A stretch of 23,898 nucleotides of DNA from CAVPEW01 sp050247895 (GTDB lineage Bacteria; Actinomycetota; Acidimicrobiia; Acidimicrobiales; VFJN01): contig JBFWTJ010000013.1 of the NCBI GenBank assembly GCA_050247895.1, forward strand, positions 1 to 23,898, written 5' to 3'. Position 1 is the first letter of the stretch. Every line of letters begins with the position of its first letter. A model generated the notes under the pieces. The model had not been told where the DNA came from. It saw only the letters and a list, made by a program, of their open reading frames with translations, and did not search any database. The translations under genes were made by a program, and so were the position numbers. Below, in pieces: positions 1-7,576 of this stretch.

Positions 1-467
1 ACGACCAGCCCGGCCGCGCCGGCCTTGGCGGCACGCTCGAGGCGAGCCACGATCTGGTCGCGCGTGCCGCACCAGTAGACCTGGAAGAAGGTCCGGGGGT
101 TGGCCTCGACCACGGCCACCACGGGCATGCTCCCGAACGAGCTGAGCCCCATGGCGGTGCCCCGCGACGCCGTGGCCCGGGCCACGGCCAGCTCGCCGTC
201 GGGGTGCACGGCCTGGACGCCGGTGGGCGACACCAGGACGGGCATCGACAGGTCCTGTCCCATGACGGTGGTCGACTGGTCCCGCTCGGCGGGGTGGTCG
301 GCCAGGACCGGGGCGAACCCGAGCTCGGCGAAGGCCTCGACGTTGTCGCGCAACGTCGCACCCCGCTCCGAGCCGCCCCGGATGGCCTGGTGGACCGAGC
401 GGGGCACGGCCCGCCGGGCCCGCCTCTCCGCCTCGGCCACCGACTCGAACCACGTGTTGGCGCTCAT
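1..467 (-). CDS. mftD: Pre-mycofactocin synthase MftD, 5' part (C-terminus outside window)
   Basis: FMN-dependent alpha-hydroxyacid-oxidase fold protein; the family member MftD oxidatively deaminates the peptide-derived intermediate AHDP to pre-mycofactocin, a redox cofactor of actinobacteria. About 155 residues are visible before the window edge. The N-terminus NTWFESVAEAERRA, the segment TTVMGQDLSMPVLVSPTGVQ with AVHPDGELAVARA directly after it, GTAMGLSSF and TFFQVYWCG read like the MftD subgroup rather than generic lactate or glycolate oxidases. The ATG at 467 has a strong SD (GGGAGGAGG) 5-6 nt upstream. The FMN/substrate residues of the C-terminal half cannot be checked. It is the first gene of its transcription unit: the next gene upstream is divergent, so mftA, mftB and mftC are not immediately 5' of it as they are in mycobacteria. 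Family assignment is strong; the exact subgroup is from recognition only. Confidence 0.82.
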   Translation of the reverse strand, partial: MSANTWFESVAEAERRARRAVPRSVHQAIRGGSERGATLRDNVEAFAELGFAPVLADHPAERDQSTTVMGQDLSMPVLVSPTGVQAVHPDGELAVARATASRGTAMGLSSFGSMPVVAVVEANPRTFFQVYWCGTRDQIVARLERAAKAGAAGLV

Positions 468-505
468 CGCGCCCTCCTCCCGATCTCCCCCCGCACGGAG
501 CCCCG

Positions 506-511
506 ATTATC
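506..511 (-). promoter_or_regulatory. Candidate -10 box for mftD
   Basis: The minus strand reads GATAAT here, five of six matches to TATAAT, about 39 nt upstream of the mftD ATG in an otherwise very GC-rich stretch. No convincing -35 box lies 17-18 nt further upstream, so this is a tentative promoter. Confidence 0.35.
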
Positions 512-575
512 GACCACGGCGGACCCGCCCACCCCCTCCGCCCGCCCGCGGCGTCCGGGGGAGGGCGGCGATCGC

Positions 576-581
576 TATAGG
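576..581 (+). promoter_or_regulatory. Candidate -10 box for the IlvD-family operon
   Basis: TATAGG followed by GT lies only about 10 nt before the ATG at 592. A transcript from it would start a few nt before the ATG, i.e. a nearly leaderless mRNA, which is common in actinobacteria and would explain why no SD precedes this start. No clear -35 is seen. Confidence 0.35.
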
Positions 582-591
582 GTGCGCCCCG

Positions 592-2355
592 ATGCAGCCG
601 CCCGAGGGCGTGGGGGACCGCGGCAGCCGGAGCACGACGGCAGGCGACGGCCCGCCGCGCCCCGGCGTCGGCGCGCGGCTGTCGGACCCGAGCGTGACCG
701 CCCTGGACCTGGGCGGGACCGTGCAGCGCATGATGCTGCGCGCCGCGGGGACCAGCACCGCCGCCGGCGACGACCGGCCGGTGGTCGGGGTGGCCAACAG
801 CTGGTCCGAGCTCGGGCCCTGCAACGTGGGCCTGCGGGCGGTGGCCGACGCGGTCAAGCGGGGCATCGCCCGGGCCGGGGGCACGCCCCTCGAGTTCTCG
901 ACGATCTCGCCCCAGGAGGCGTTCGTCGCGCCCTCGTCGCTCTACCTGCGCAACCTGATGGCGCTCGAGGTCGAGGAGATGGTCCGGGCCTCGCCGTTCG
1001 ACGCCGTGGTGTTCCTCGGCGGCTGCGACAAGACCCTCCCGGCCCAGCTCATGGGCGTCCTGTCGGCCGGGATCCCGGCCCTGGGCCTGGCCGCCGGTCC
1101 CCGGGCCGTGGGCCAGTGGCGGGGCCGCCCGGTCACCGTCGACGACATCTGGGACCTGCTCGACGAGCGCCGGGCCGGGCGGCTCGGCGACCAGGAGTGG
1201 GACGAGGTCGAGCGGCAGCTGGCCCCGGGCGTGGGCACCTGCAACGTGATGGGCACGGCGACCACGATGGCGGTGGCCACCGAGGTCCTGGGCATGAGCC
1301 TGCCGGGCACGGCGCTGCTCCCCGCGACCAGCGCGGCCCGCCTCGACGCGGCCGAGCGCACCGGCGAGCGGGTCGTCGAGCTGGCCCGGGCCGGCACGCC
1401 CCCGTCGGAGTTCGTCACCCTCGAGTCGCTGGAGAACGCCTACCGGGTGGTCGCCGCGCTCGGCGGCTCGACCAACGCGGTGATCCACCTCGAGGCGGTG
1501 GCCGGCCGGGCCGGCACGGGCATCGGCGTGGACCGCTTCGGCGAGTGGAGCCGCACGACGCCGCTGGTCGGCGACGTGAAGCCGTCGGGCACGCACCTGC
1601 TGGCCGACCTGGCCGAGGCCGGCGGCGTGCCCGGGGTCATGTCCGTGCTGGCCCCGCTGCTCCACCTCGACCGGCTGTCGGGGACGGGCCGCCCCTGGCG
1701 TGACGAGCTGGCCGGGGTCCGGGCCCGGACCGGCGGGGCGATCCGCCCGCTCGAGGACCCGGTGTGGCCGACCGGCGGGCTGGTCGCGCTGCGGGGCTCG
1801 CTCGCCCCCGACGGCGCCATCATCAAGCGCTCGGCGGCCGATCCCCGCCTCTGGCGCCACACCGGTCCGGCGGTGGTCTTCGACGGCCTGGCCGACCTGC
1901 GGGCCCGCATCGACGACCCCGACCTCGACGTGGACGCCGGCAGCGTCATCGTGCTGCGCGGGGTCGGCCCCGTCGGCGGGCCGGGGATGCCCGAGGTGGG
2001 CCAGCTCCCCATCCCCACCCGCCTCCTGCAGGCCGGCGTGACCGACATGGTCCGCATCAGCGACGCCCGCATGAGCGGCACCGGCCACGGGGCCATCGTC
2101 CTGCACGTCGCCCCCGAGGCCGCGGCCGGCGGCCCGCTGGCCCTGGTCCGCGACGGCGATCCCATCGCGCTCGACGTCGAGGCCGGCACGCTCGACCTCC
2201 AGGTCGAGCCGGACGAGCTGGCCCGCCGGGCCGCGGCGCTCCCGGTCCCGCCGGAGGGGGCCGGGCCGCAGGGCGGCTACGCCCGCCTCCACGCCGACCA
2301 CGTCGTGCAGGCCGACCTCGGTTGCGACCTCGACTTCCTGCGGGCGCCCCGGTGA
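592..2355 (+). CDS. IlvD/Edd-family dehydratase (dihydroxy-acid or sugar-acid dehydratase)
   Basis: Iron-sulfur dehydratase of the IlvD/Edd family, 587 aa, close to the usual 560-600. The family removes water from 2,3-dihydroxy acids to give 2-keto acids, in branched-chain amino acid synthesis or in aldonate catabolism. The three cluster cysteines fit Cys77 (GPCN), Cys145 (GGCDK) and Cys217 (GTCNVMGTA); Lys147 in CDKT is the position of the carbamylated Mg-binding lysine; the C-terminal block DARMSGTGHGA carries the catalytic serine region, followed by the family sequence HVAPEAAAGGPLALV. The first ~30 residues are Gly/Pro/Arg-rich and not conserved; ATG 592 is the first ATG after the candidate -10, and a later start near LSDPSV is possible. 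It overlaps the next SDR gene by 4 nt (GTGA). With an SDR and a D-2-hydroxyacid dehydrogenase downstream, a catabolic sugar-acid role is more likely than isoleucine/valine synthesis; that is inference. Confidence 0.9.
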   Translation: MQPPEGVGDRGSRSTTAGDGPPRPGVGARLSDPSVTALDLGGTVQRMMLRAAGTSTAAGDDRPVVGVANSWSELGPCNVGLRAVADAVKRGIARAGGTPLEFSTISPQEAFVAPSSLYLRNLMALEVEEMVRASPFDAVVFLGGCDKTLPAQLMGVLSAGIPALGLAAGPRAVGQWRGRPVTVDDIWDLLDERRAGRLGDQEWDEVERQLAPGVGTCNVMGTATTMAVATEVLGMSLPGTALLPATSAARLDAAERTGERVVELARAGTPPSEFVTLESLENAYRVVAALGGSTNAVIHLEAVAGRAGTGIGVDRFGEWSRTTPLVGDVKPSGTHLLADLAEAGGVPGVMSVLAPLLHLDRLSGTGRPWRDELAGVRARTGGAIRPLEDPVWPTGGLVALRGSLAPDGAIIKRSAADPRLWRHTGPAVVFDGLADLRARIDDPDLDVDAGSVIVLRGVGPVGGPGMPEVGQLPIPTRLLQAGVTDMVRISDARMSGTGHGAIVLHVAPEAAAGGPLALVRDGDPIALDVEAGTLDLQVEPDELARRAAALPVPPEGAGPQGGYARLHADHVVQADLGCDLDFLRAPR

Positions 2356-3080
2356 GGGTCGCGCTCGTCACCGGGGCGACCAGCGGGCTGGGCCGCTCGG
2401 CCGCGCTGGGCTTCGCCCGCGAGGGCTGGGCCGTCGCCCTGGCCGGGCGGCGGGCCGATCGCCTCGACGCGGTGGCCGGCGAGGCGGGCGCCTTGGGTGC
2501 CGAGGTCGTCGCGGTGCCGACCGACGTGCGGGACGTGACGTCGGTGGAGGCCCTGTTCGCCCGGGTCGGCGACGCCTTCGGCCGCCTCGACGTGCTGTTC
2601 AACAACGCCGGGATCTCGGGCCCGACGACGCCGGTCGAGGACCTCGACCCGGCCGCGTGGGACGAGGTGATCGCCACCAACGTCACCGGCGTCCTGCTCT
2701 GCGCCCGTGCCGCGGTGCGGATGATGAAGGCCCAGGACCCCCGGGGCGGGCGCATCATCAACAACGGCTCGGTGTCGGCCCAGGTGCCCCGGATGCACAT
2801 GGCGGCGTACACCGCGTCCAAGCACGCGGTCACCGGGCTGACCAAGGCCCTGGCCCTGGAGGGCCGGGACCACGGGATCGCCTGCGGGCAGATCGACATC
2901 GGCAACGCCCGCAGCGAGATGGCCCACGCCATCGCCGAGGGGACCCCGCGGGCCGAGCCCACCATCGACCCCGAGGTCGTCACCGGGGCCGTGCTCTACA
3001 TGGCCGGCCTGCCCCTCGACGCCAACGTCCTCACCATGACGGTGATGGCCACCAAGATGCCCCTCGTCGGCCGCGGCTGA
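2352..3080 (+). CDS. SDR-family oxidoreductase
   Basis: Classical short-chain dehydrogenase/reductase of 242 aa, an NAD(P)-dependent alcohol/ketone oxidoreductase of the cytoplasm. Visible motifs are the cofactor loop TGATSGLG (7-14), NNAG (84-87), Asn110, Ser140, and the catalytic Tyr153-x3-Lys157 (YTASK). The C-terminus after GQIDIGNARSEM has the short substrate-loop form. The start is GTG at 2352, whose GTG overlaps the TGA of the dehydratase gene (GTGA), which implies translational coupling; the glycine-rich motif begins seven residues later, as expected. The substrate is not predictable from sequence; the neighbour suggests a hydroxy or keto acid intermediate. Confidence 0.9.
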   Translation: MRVALVTGATSGLGRSAALGFAREGWAVALAGRRADRLDAVAGEAGALGAEVVAVPTDVRDVTSVEALFARVGDAFGRLDVLFNNAGISGPTTPVEDLDPAAWDEVIATNVTGVLLCARAAVRMMKAQDPRGGRIINNGSVSAQVPRMHMAAYTASKHAVTGLTKALALEGRDHGIACGQIDIGNARSEMAHAIAEGTPRAEPTIDPEVVTGAVLYMAGLPLDANVLTMTVMATKMPLVGRG

Positions 3081-3104
3081 CCCTGCTCCGGAGGAACGGA
3101 ACGG

Positions 3105-4064
3105 ATGACGAACGTCGTGGTGATCGCCCCCGGGCCCCAGATCTACGTCGACCACCTGGCCGCCGCGTTCCCGGACCTGACGGTGGCCTCGGCCGACCTG
3201 CCCGGCGAGGCCATCGAGGCCGCCCTGGCCGACGCCGAGGTGCTGGTCACCGCCGGGATGGGGCCGGGTGGCGCCTACGTGACGCCCGAGCTCACGGCCC
3301 GGATGCCCCGCCTGCGCTGGGTCCAGGGCATCGCCGCGGGCTACGACCACCTGGTCGCCGGCCTGGTCGACCGGCCCGAGGTCGTGCTGACCAGCGGGGT
3401 GGGCATCCACGGGCCCCAGATCTCCGAGATCGTGGCCCTGCACATGATCGGCCTGAAGCGCCACGTGAAGCGGATCGTCCGGAACCAGGACGCCCACCGC
3501 TGGGAGCTGATCGTGGGCGAGATCCTCGACGGGCTCACGATGGGGGTCGTGGGCCTGGGCCCGGTGGGGGCCCGGGTGGCCCGGGTCGGCAAGGCGTTCG
3601 GGATGCACACGCGGGGCCTGGCCCGCTCGACCCGCTACGCGTCCGAGGTCGACCACTTCCACCCGCCGTCCGAGCTGCACGAGATGGCGGCCGAGGTCGA
3701 CTTCCTGGTCCTGACCCTGCCGCTCACCCCCGAGACCGACAAGCTCGTGGACCGCAGCGTCCTCGCCGCCATGAAGCCCACGGCGTGCCTGGTCAACGTG
3801 GCCCGGGGCGGCGTGGTCGACGAGGAGGCGCTGATCGAGGCCCTGCGGGACGGCACCATCGCCGGCGCCGGGCTCGACGTGTTCACCCAGGAGCCGCTGC
3901 CCGCCGACAGCCCGCTGTGGGACATGGACAACGTGGTGATCACCACGCACTTCGCCGGGTTCCACACCCGCTACGCCGAGCAGGTCCTCACCATCATCGA
4001 GCCCAACGTGCGCCACTACCTGGCCGGAGAGCTCGACCGCCTGGTCAACGTCGTCGCCCGCTGA
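3105..4064 (+). CDS. NAD-dependent D-2-hydroxyacid dehydrogenase
   Basis: 319-aa member of the D-isomer-specific 2-hydroxyacid dehydrogenase family, which interconverts 2-keto acids and D-2-hydroxy acids with NAD(P)H. The Rossmann motif GLGPVG lies at 150-155 and is followed by a family-typical NVARGGVVDEEAL block. Catalytic residues fit Arg234, Glu263 (TQEPLP) and His282; the usual TPHxxG around the histidine is TTHFAG here. The cofactor specificity aspartate after beta-2 is not obvious (ARSTR), so NADP use is possible. ATG 3105 has a good SD (GGAGGAAC), 24 nt after the SDR stop, so it is probably the third gene of the dehydratase-SDR operon. Glyoxylate/hydroxypyruvate-reductase-like activity is the closest general guess. 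Confidence 0.9.
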   Translation: MTNVVVIAPGPQIYVDHLAAAFPDLTVASADLPGEAIEAALADAEVLVTAGMGPGGAYVTPELTARMPRLRWVQGIAAGYDHLVAGLVDRPEVVLTSGVGIHGPQISEIVALHMIGLKRHVKRIVRNQDAHRWELIVGEILDGLTMGVVGLGPVGARVARVGKAFGMHTRGLARSTRYASEVDHFHPPSELHEMAAEVDFLVLTLPLTPETDKLVDRSVLAAMKPTACLVNVARGGVVDEEALIEALRDGTIAGAGLDVFTQEPLPADSPLWDMDNVVITTHFAGFHTRYAEQVLTIIEPNVRHYLAGELDRLVNVVAR

Positions 4065-4089
4065 GGGCTCCCCGCCGGCCCGCGGCGCG

Positions 4090-4821
4090 TCAGCGCGTGA
4101 CCGGGTAGGGCTCGATGTCGGCGTCGAGGTCGTAGCGCTCGGCGGTCTGGCGGTACTCGTTGATCTCGACCGCCTGGTTGCGGGCCATCAGCGCGGCCAG
4201 GTCGCGGACCGAGGCCTCGGCGGCGTGGTCGGCGGCGTAGGTGGCCATGTGGACGCCGCCCCGGTGGTGCTCGGCCATCAGCTCGAGGAACCGGGCGTCG
4301 GCGTCGGAGCCCTCGGCCTGGCGCAGCTCGGCCATCTGCTCGGGCGTGGCCAGGCCGGGCATGGCGTCGTGGGCGACGGGCATCCCCATCCAACCCATGG
4401 CCTGCTCGGCCCGGTCGGCCCGGGACAGCCCCCACGACTCGAGCGCCTCGTCCATCCGGCCGATCTCGTACTGCTGGAAGATCACGACCTCCTGGGCGAA
4501 CGAGCGCACCACGGCGTTGTCGCCCCGGGCCAGCTCGACCAGGGCCATCTCCACGGCCTGCTCGTGGTGGGCGATCATGTCGAGGTAGAAGCCGGCGTCG
4601 ACCGAACCGGGCCCGGGGTCGTCCGAGCGGTTCCCCAGCACCCAGCCGACCGCCCCGCCGAACCAGGCCGCGACCAGGACCACGGCGACGACCCGACCCC
4701 ACGACAGCCCGCCCGCGGGGATCGCCGGCTCGTCGTCGCCGGCGGCGTCGGGCCCGGCCCCGGGTCCCGATCCGGTTGCAGCCGGGCCCGCGAGGTCGGC
4801 GTCGGCGTCGGTCTCGGTCAC
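4090..4821 (-). CDS. DUF305 membrane-anchored protein
   Basis: 243-aa DUF305 protein (ferritin-like four-helix fold of unknown biochemical role, often seen near metal, especially copper, genes). A Gly/Ala/Asp-rich cytoplasmic N-terminus (1-40) is followed by one membrane segment (about 42-63, VVAVVLVAAWFGGAVGWVLG) and an extracytoplasmic domain. The two DUF305 signature pairs are present: MIAHHEQAVEMA (His85-His86) and AEHHRGGVHMA (His185-His186). The loop between them is methionine-rich (Met142, 145, 147, 154, 163), compatible with soft-metal binding. GTG start at 4821 with GAGG 8 nt upstream. It lies 46 nt after the permease gene on the same strand, so may be the last gene of that operon; it converges on the hydroxyacid dehydrogenase gene with a 25-nt gap. 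Confidence 0.88.
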   Translation of the reverse strand: MTETDADADLAGPAATGSGPGAGPDAAGDDEPAIPAGGLSWGRVVAVVLVAAWFGGAVGWVLGNRSDDPGPGSVDAGFYLDMIAHHEQAVEMALVELARGDNAVVRSFAQEVVIFQQYEIGRMDEALESWGLSRADRAEQAMGWMGMPVAHDAMPGLATPEQMAELRQAEGSDADARFLELMAEHHRGGVHMATYAADHAAEASVRDLAALMARNQAVEINEYRQTAERYDLDADIEPYPVTR

Positions 4822-4867
4822 GCCCCCATCCTCGCAGGCGACGCGGCCGATGCCTCCGCGTCCCCGC

Positions 4868-5704
4868 CTACCGCTCGGCGTTGTAGAGGCGCATGGTGAG
4901 CGGGGCGAAGACCGCCAGCAGGACCGCGGTCCACACCAGGACCCACAGGACCGACGCGTCGGCCCCGGCGCCGTGCATGAGCTCGCGCGACGCGTCGGCC
5001 AGGTGGCTGACGGGGTTGACCTTCACGAAGGCCTGGACCCAGCCGGGCATGGTCGCGGGATCGACGAACACGTTGCTGGCGAAGGTCAGCGGGAACAGCA
5101 CGGTCATGCTCATCTGCATGACCGTCTCGGGCGTCTGCATGCGCAGGGCCATCGAGGTCCACACCCAGGACAGGCCGAACGAGAAGACCAGCAGCAGGGC
5201 GATGGCGGCGACCACGCCCGCGACCCCGCCGTCGGGCCGGAACCCCAGCACCACGCCGAGCACGACGACGACCACCGCGGCCGCGGCGTAGCGCAGCGCG
5301 TCGGCCAGGAGCATCCCGACCAGCACCGCGGGGCGCCAGATGGGCAGCGACCGGAAGCGGTCGAACACGCCCTTGGAGATGTCGGTGTTGAGGGCCATGC
5401 CCGTGTACATCGTGATCATCGTGACGGTCATGACCAGGATCCCGGGGATCAGGTACTGGAGGTACTCGCGGGGCGAGCCGGCCAGCGCGCCGCCGAAGAG
5501 GTAGGTGAACAGCAGCACGAACATGACCGGGAACATGGTCACGTCGAAGAGCTGCATGGGGACGTGCTTGATCTTGAGGGCGGCCCGCCAGCCGAAGGCC
5601 ACCGAGGCGGCCCACGGGCCGGGCTCGGCCGGGCGGTCGCCGACGTCGAGGGCGGAGCGCAGGGACGACTCGGTCAGGGCGAAGGCGGTGTCGGCGGTGC
5701 TCAT
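4868..5704 (-). CDS. DrrB-type ABC-2 permease
   Basis: 278-aa ABC-2 transporter permease of the daunorubicin-resistance DrrB kind, forming the membrane part of an exporter with the ATPase encoded just upstream. Six membrane segments can be drawn, at about 56-74, 86-104, 138-154, 162-182, 197-213 and 253-271. The conserved cytoplasmic element KGVFDRFRSLP is at 111-121, and the segment TVLFPLTFASNVFVDPATMP (201-220) with the nearby NPVSHLADASRELM are family hallmarks. ATG 5704 overlaps the stop of the ATPase gene (ATGA), implying coupled translation. The exported substrate is unknown; lipophilic drugs, glycolipids or other hydrophobic metabolites are typical for the family. Confidence 0.92.
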   Translation of the reverse strand: MSTADTAFALTESSLRSALDVGDRPAEPGPWAASVAFGWRAALKIKHVPMQLFDVTMFPVMFVLLFTYLFGGALAGSPREYLQYLIPGILVMTVTMITMYTGMALNTDISKGVFDRFRSLPIWRPAVLVGMLLADALRYAAAAVVVVVLGVVLGFRPDGGVAGVVAAIALLLVFSFGLSWVWTSMALRMQTPETVMQMSMTVLFPLTFASNVFVDPATMPGWVQAFVKVNPVSHLADASRELMHGAGADASVLWVLVWTAVLLAVFAPLTMRLYNAER

Positions 5705-6675
5705 GCGGCGTCCTCGGTGTCGTCGGTGGCTTCGGCGGGGTGACCGGTGAGGGCGAGGAAGACCTCGTCGAGGCTGGGCTGGCCGACGGTGAGCTCCTCG
5801 ACGACGACCCCCGCGCCGGCCAGGCGGGTCAGCGCCGCGGCGGCAGCCGCCGGGTCGGCCACCCGGGCCGTCAGCGCGGCCGGGTCGGCGCTGGGCTGGG
5901 GCACCTCGCCGACCAGGTCGTGCAGGACGCGCTCGGCCGTGGCCCGCTGGGCCACGTCGGCCAGCCGCACGTGCAGGCTGCTCGCGCCCAGGCGACCCTT
6001 GAGCTCGCCGCTGGTGCCCTCGGCGATGACCCGGCCGTGGTCGATGATCGCGATGCGGTCGGCGAGCTGGTCGGCCTCCTCCAGGTACTGGGTCGTGAGC
6101 AGCACCGAGGTGCCCGCGCCGACCAGGGCGCGGACGATGTCCCACACCTGGTTGCGGCTGCGGGGGTCGAGGCCGGTGGTCGGCTCGTCGAGGAACAGCA
6201 GGCGGGGGCGGACCACGAGGCTGGCCGCGACGTCGAGCCGGCGGCGCATGCCGCCCGAGTAGTCGCGGACGAGCTTGTCGGCCGCGTCGGCCAGGCCGAA
6301 GGCGTCGAGGAGCTGGTCGGCACGGGCGGCCGCGCCCCGCTTGTCGAACCCGAGCAGCCGGGCCAGCAGGACGAGGTTCTCTCGGCCGAACAGCTCCTCG
6401 TCGACCGAGGCGAACTGCCCGGTCAGGCTGACGCAGCGCCGCACGGCGTCGGGTTCGGCCGCCACGTCGTGGCCGAAGACCCGGGCCCGTCCCCCGTCGG
6501 GGCGCAGCAGCGTGGCCAGGATGCGGATCGTGGTGGTCTTGCCCGCGCCGTTGGGCCCGAGCACGCCGTAGATGGTGCCGGCCGGCACGTCCAGGTCGAT
6601 GCCGTCCACCGCCCGGGTCTCGCCGAAGGACTTCACCAGCCCCTCGGCCTGGATCGCCGTCTCGCCTCGTCCCAC
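5701..6675 (-). CDS. DrrA-type ABC transporter ATP-binding protein
   Basis: 324-aa ATPase subunit of a DrrAB-type exporter. Walker A GPNGAGKT is at 40-47, the Q-loop TGQF at 85-88, signature YSGGM at 139-143 and Walker B LLFLDEP at 159-165; the switch region reads TTQYLEEAD, the DrrA variant with Gln in place of the usual His. The C-terminal ~100 residues match the DrrA accessory region that ends in PSLDEVFLALTG. The reading frame is open to a GTG at 6711, but that start has a poor SD; the GTG at 6675 has GGGGAGG 6 nt upstream and puts the conserved core ten residues from the start, so I prefer it (the adjacent GTG at 6678 is equivalent). It lies 100 nt after the AHSA1-like gene, with a 17-bp palindrome in the gap. 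Confidence 0.9.
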   Translation of the reverse strand: MGRGETAIQAEGLVKSFGETRAVDGIDLDVPAGTIYGVLGPNGAGKTTTIRILATLLRPDGGRARVFGHDVAAEPDAVRRCVSLTGQFASVDEELFGRENLVLLARLLGFDKRGAAARADQLLDAFGLADAADKLVRDYSGGMRRRLDVAASLVVRPRLLFLDEPTTGLDPRSRNQVWDIVRALVGAGTSVLLTTQYLEEADQLADRIAIIDHGRVIAEGTSGELKGRLGASSLHVRLADVAQRATAERVLHDLVGEVPQPSADPAALTARVADPAAAAAALTRLAGAGVVVEELTVGQPSLDEVFLALTGHPAEATDDTEDAA

Positions 6676-6744
6676 CACCGACCTCCCCGGTCCGGTCGTC
6701 GATCGTCGCACCCTCGGCCGGTGCGCTCCTCACGCTTTTCAGAC

Positions 6745-6761
6745 GCCGGGACCGTCCCGGC
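6745..6761 (-). promoter_or_regulatory. 17-bp perfect inverted repeat between AHSA1-like and drrA-like genes
   Basis: GCCGGGAC-C-GTCCCGGC, 8-bp arms around one base, begins 15 nt before the AHSA1-like stop codon on the plus-strand axis, i.e. just downstream of that gene. As RNA it can form a 7-bp GC stem with a 3-nt loop, but no T tract follows on the minus strand, so a classic intrinsic terminator is unlikely. It may be an operator for the drrAB genes, a transcript-stabilising stem or a Rho-independent-like partial terminator. Confidence 0.45.
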
Positions 6762-6775
6762 CTCATCGGTCGGCC

Positions 6776-7576
6776 TCAGCCGGCCGGCGGCTCCAGCGCC
6801 CGGAGCCAGTCGACCCAGCCCGGCTCCTCCCGCTCGACGTAGGCCGGGGCCTGCTCGGAGAACAGGTAGCCGCCCACCAGCGCCCGGGTGCCCGAGCCGG
6901 CGTGGTCGGGCCAGGCCGCGAAGCGCAGGATCCCGGGTACGGGCGGGTCGAGGCGCACGAGCAGGTGGCTCTCGTCGTCCACCTCGACGGTCCCGGTGAC
7001 GCCCCGGGCGTCGACGGCACCGCCGACCGCGCCCACGCCCAGCGCCTGGGCCATGGCGGCACGCACGACGGCGGGCTCGTGGGGGACCAGCGCCGAGGCG
7101 TCCATCGCCGTGGCGGCGCGCCCGGCGAAGTCCCGCAGGTAGAGGCGCAGGAGGTCGAACATGGGGAACCAGCCGTGGGCCATCTCCTCGAAGAACTCGG
7201 CCTCCCAGTCGGCCCCGGTCCCGAAGGCGCTGGTGACCACGCGCAGCACGCAGCTCCCGCCGGAGTCGGCCTCGACGACGAACTCGGAGACCAGCGGGGT
7301 GCGGCCCTCCTTGTCCTGGCCGTACAGCTCGGGCCAGTCGGGCTCCTCGTACTCGATGCGGTGGGGCGGGTCCCAGCCGGTGATCCGGCCCTTGGACTCC
7401 GAGCCCGGGCCCATGCGGAACACGACCGTGCCGCCGACGTGCTCGTCGAGGTCGGTCGGGCCCATCCACGAGCTGAGGCCCCAGCCGGTGGCGATGGCGT
7501 CCCAGACCCGCTCGGGCGTGGCGCCGGGGAGCTCGACGGTGAGCTCGACGCGACGGGGGACGGCGGGTGTGGTCAT
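6776..7576 (-). CDS. AHSA1-like SRPBCC-domain protein, extended C-terminus
   Basis: 266-aa protein whose N-terminal ~150 residues form an SRPBCC/AHSA1-like hydrophobic-pocket domain: RRVELTVELPGATPERVWDA at 8-27, then GGTVVFRMG, GRITGWDPPHRIEYE and the helix FFEEMAHGWFPMFDLLRLYL. Such domains are about 140 aa; the remaining ~110 residues (from about 165, PAVVRAAMAQALG onward) are an extra part I do not recognise, ending in a Trp/Pro-rich tail. The ATG at 7576 overlaps the TGA of the ArsR gene by 4 nt. ArsR-AHSA1 pairs are very common in bacteria, the regulator controlling the pocket protein; the ligand is generally unknown. Confidence 0.85.
   Translation of the reverse strand: MTTPAVPRRVELTVELPGATPERVWDAIATGWGLSSWMGPTDLDEHVGGTVVFRMGPGSESKGRITGWDPPHRIEYEEPDWPELYGQDKEGRTPLVSEFVVEADSGGSCVLRVVTSAFGTGADWEAEFFEEMAHGWFPMFDLLRLYLRDFAGRAATAMDASALVPHEPAVVRAAMAQALGVGAVGGAVDARGVTGTVEVDDESHLLVRLDPPVPGILRFAAWPDHAGSGTRALVGGYLFSEQAPAYVEREEPGWVDWLRALEPPAG

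Noticed and set aside
2277..4016. Long minus-strand open frame (579 codons) opposite the SDR and hydroxyacid dehydrogenase genes
   Set aside because: Low-complexity Gly/His/Asp/Arg-rich translation, typical of antisense frames in very GC-rich DNA; the plus-strand genes have complete family motifs.
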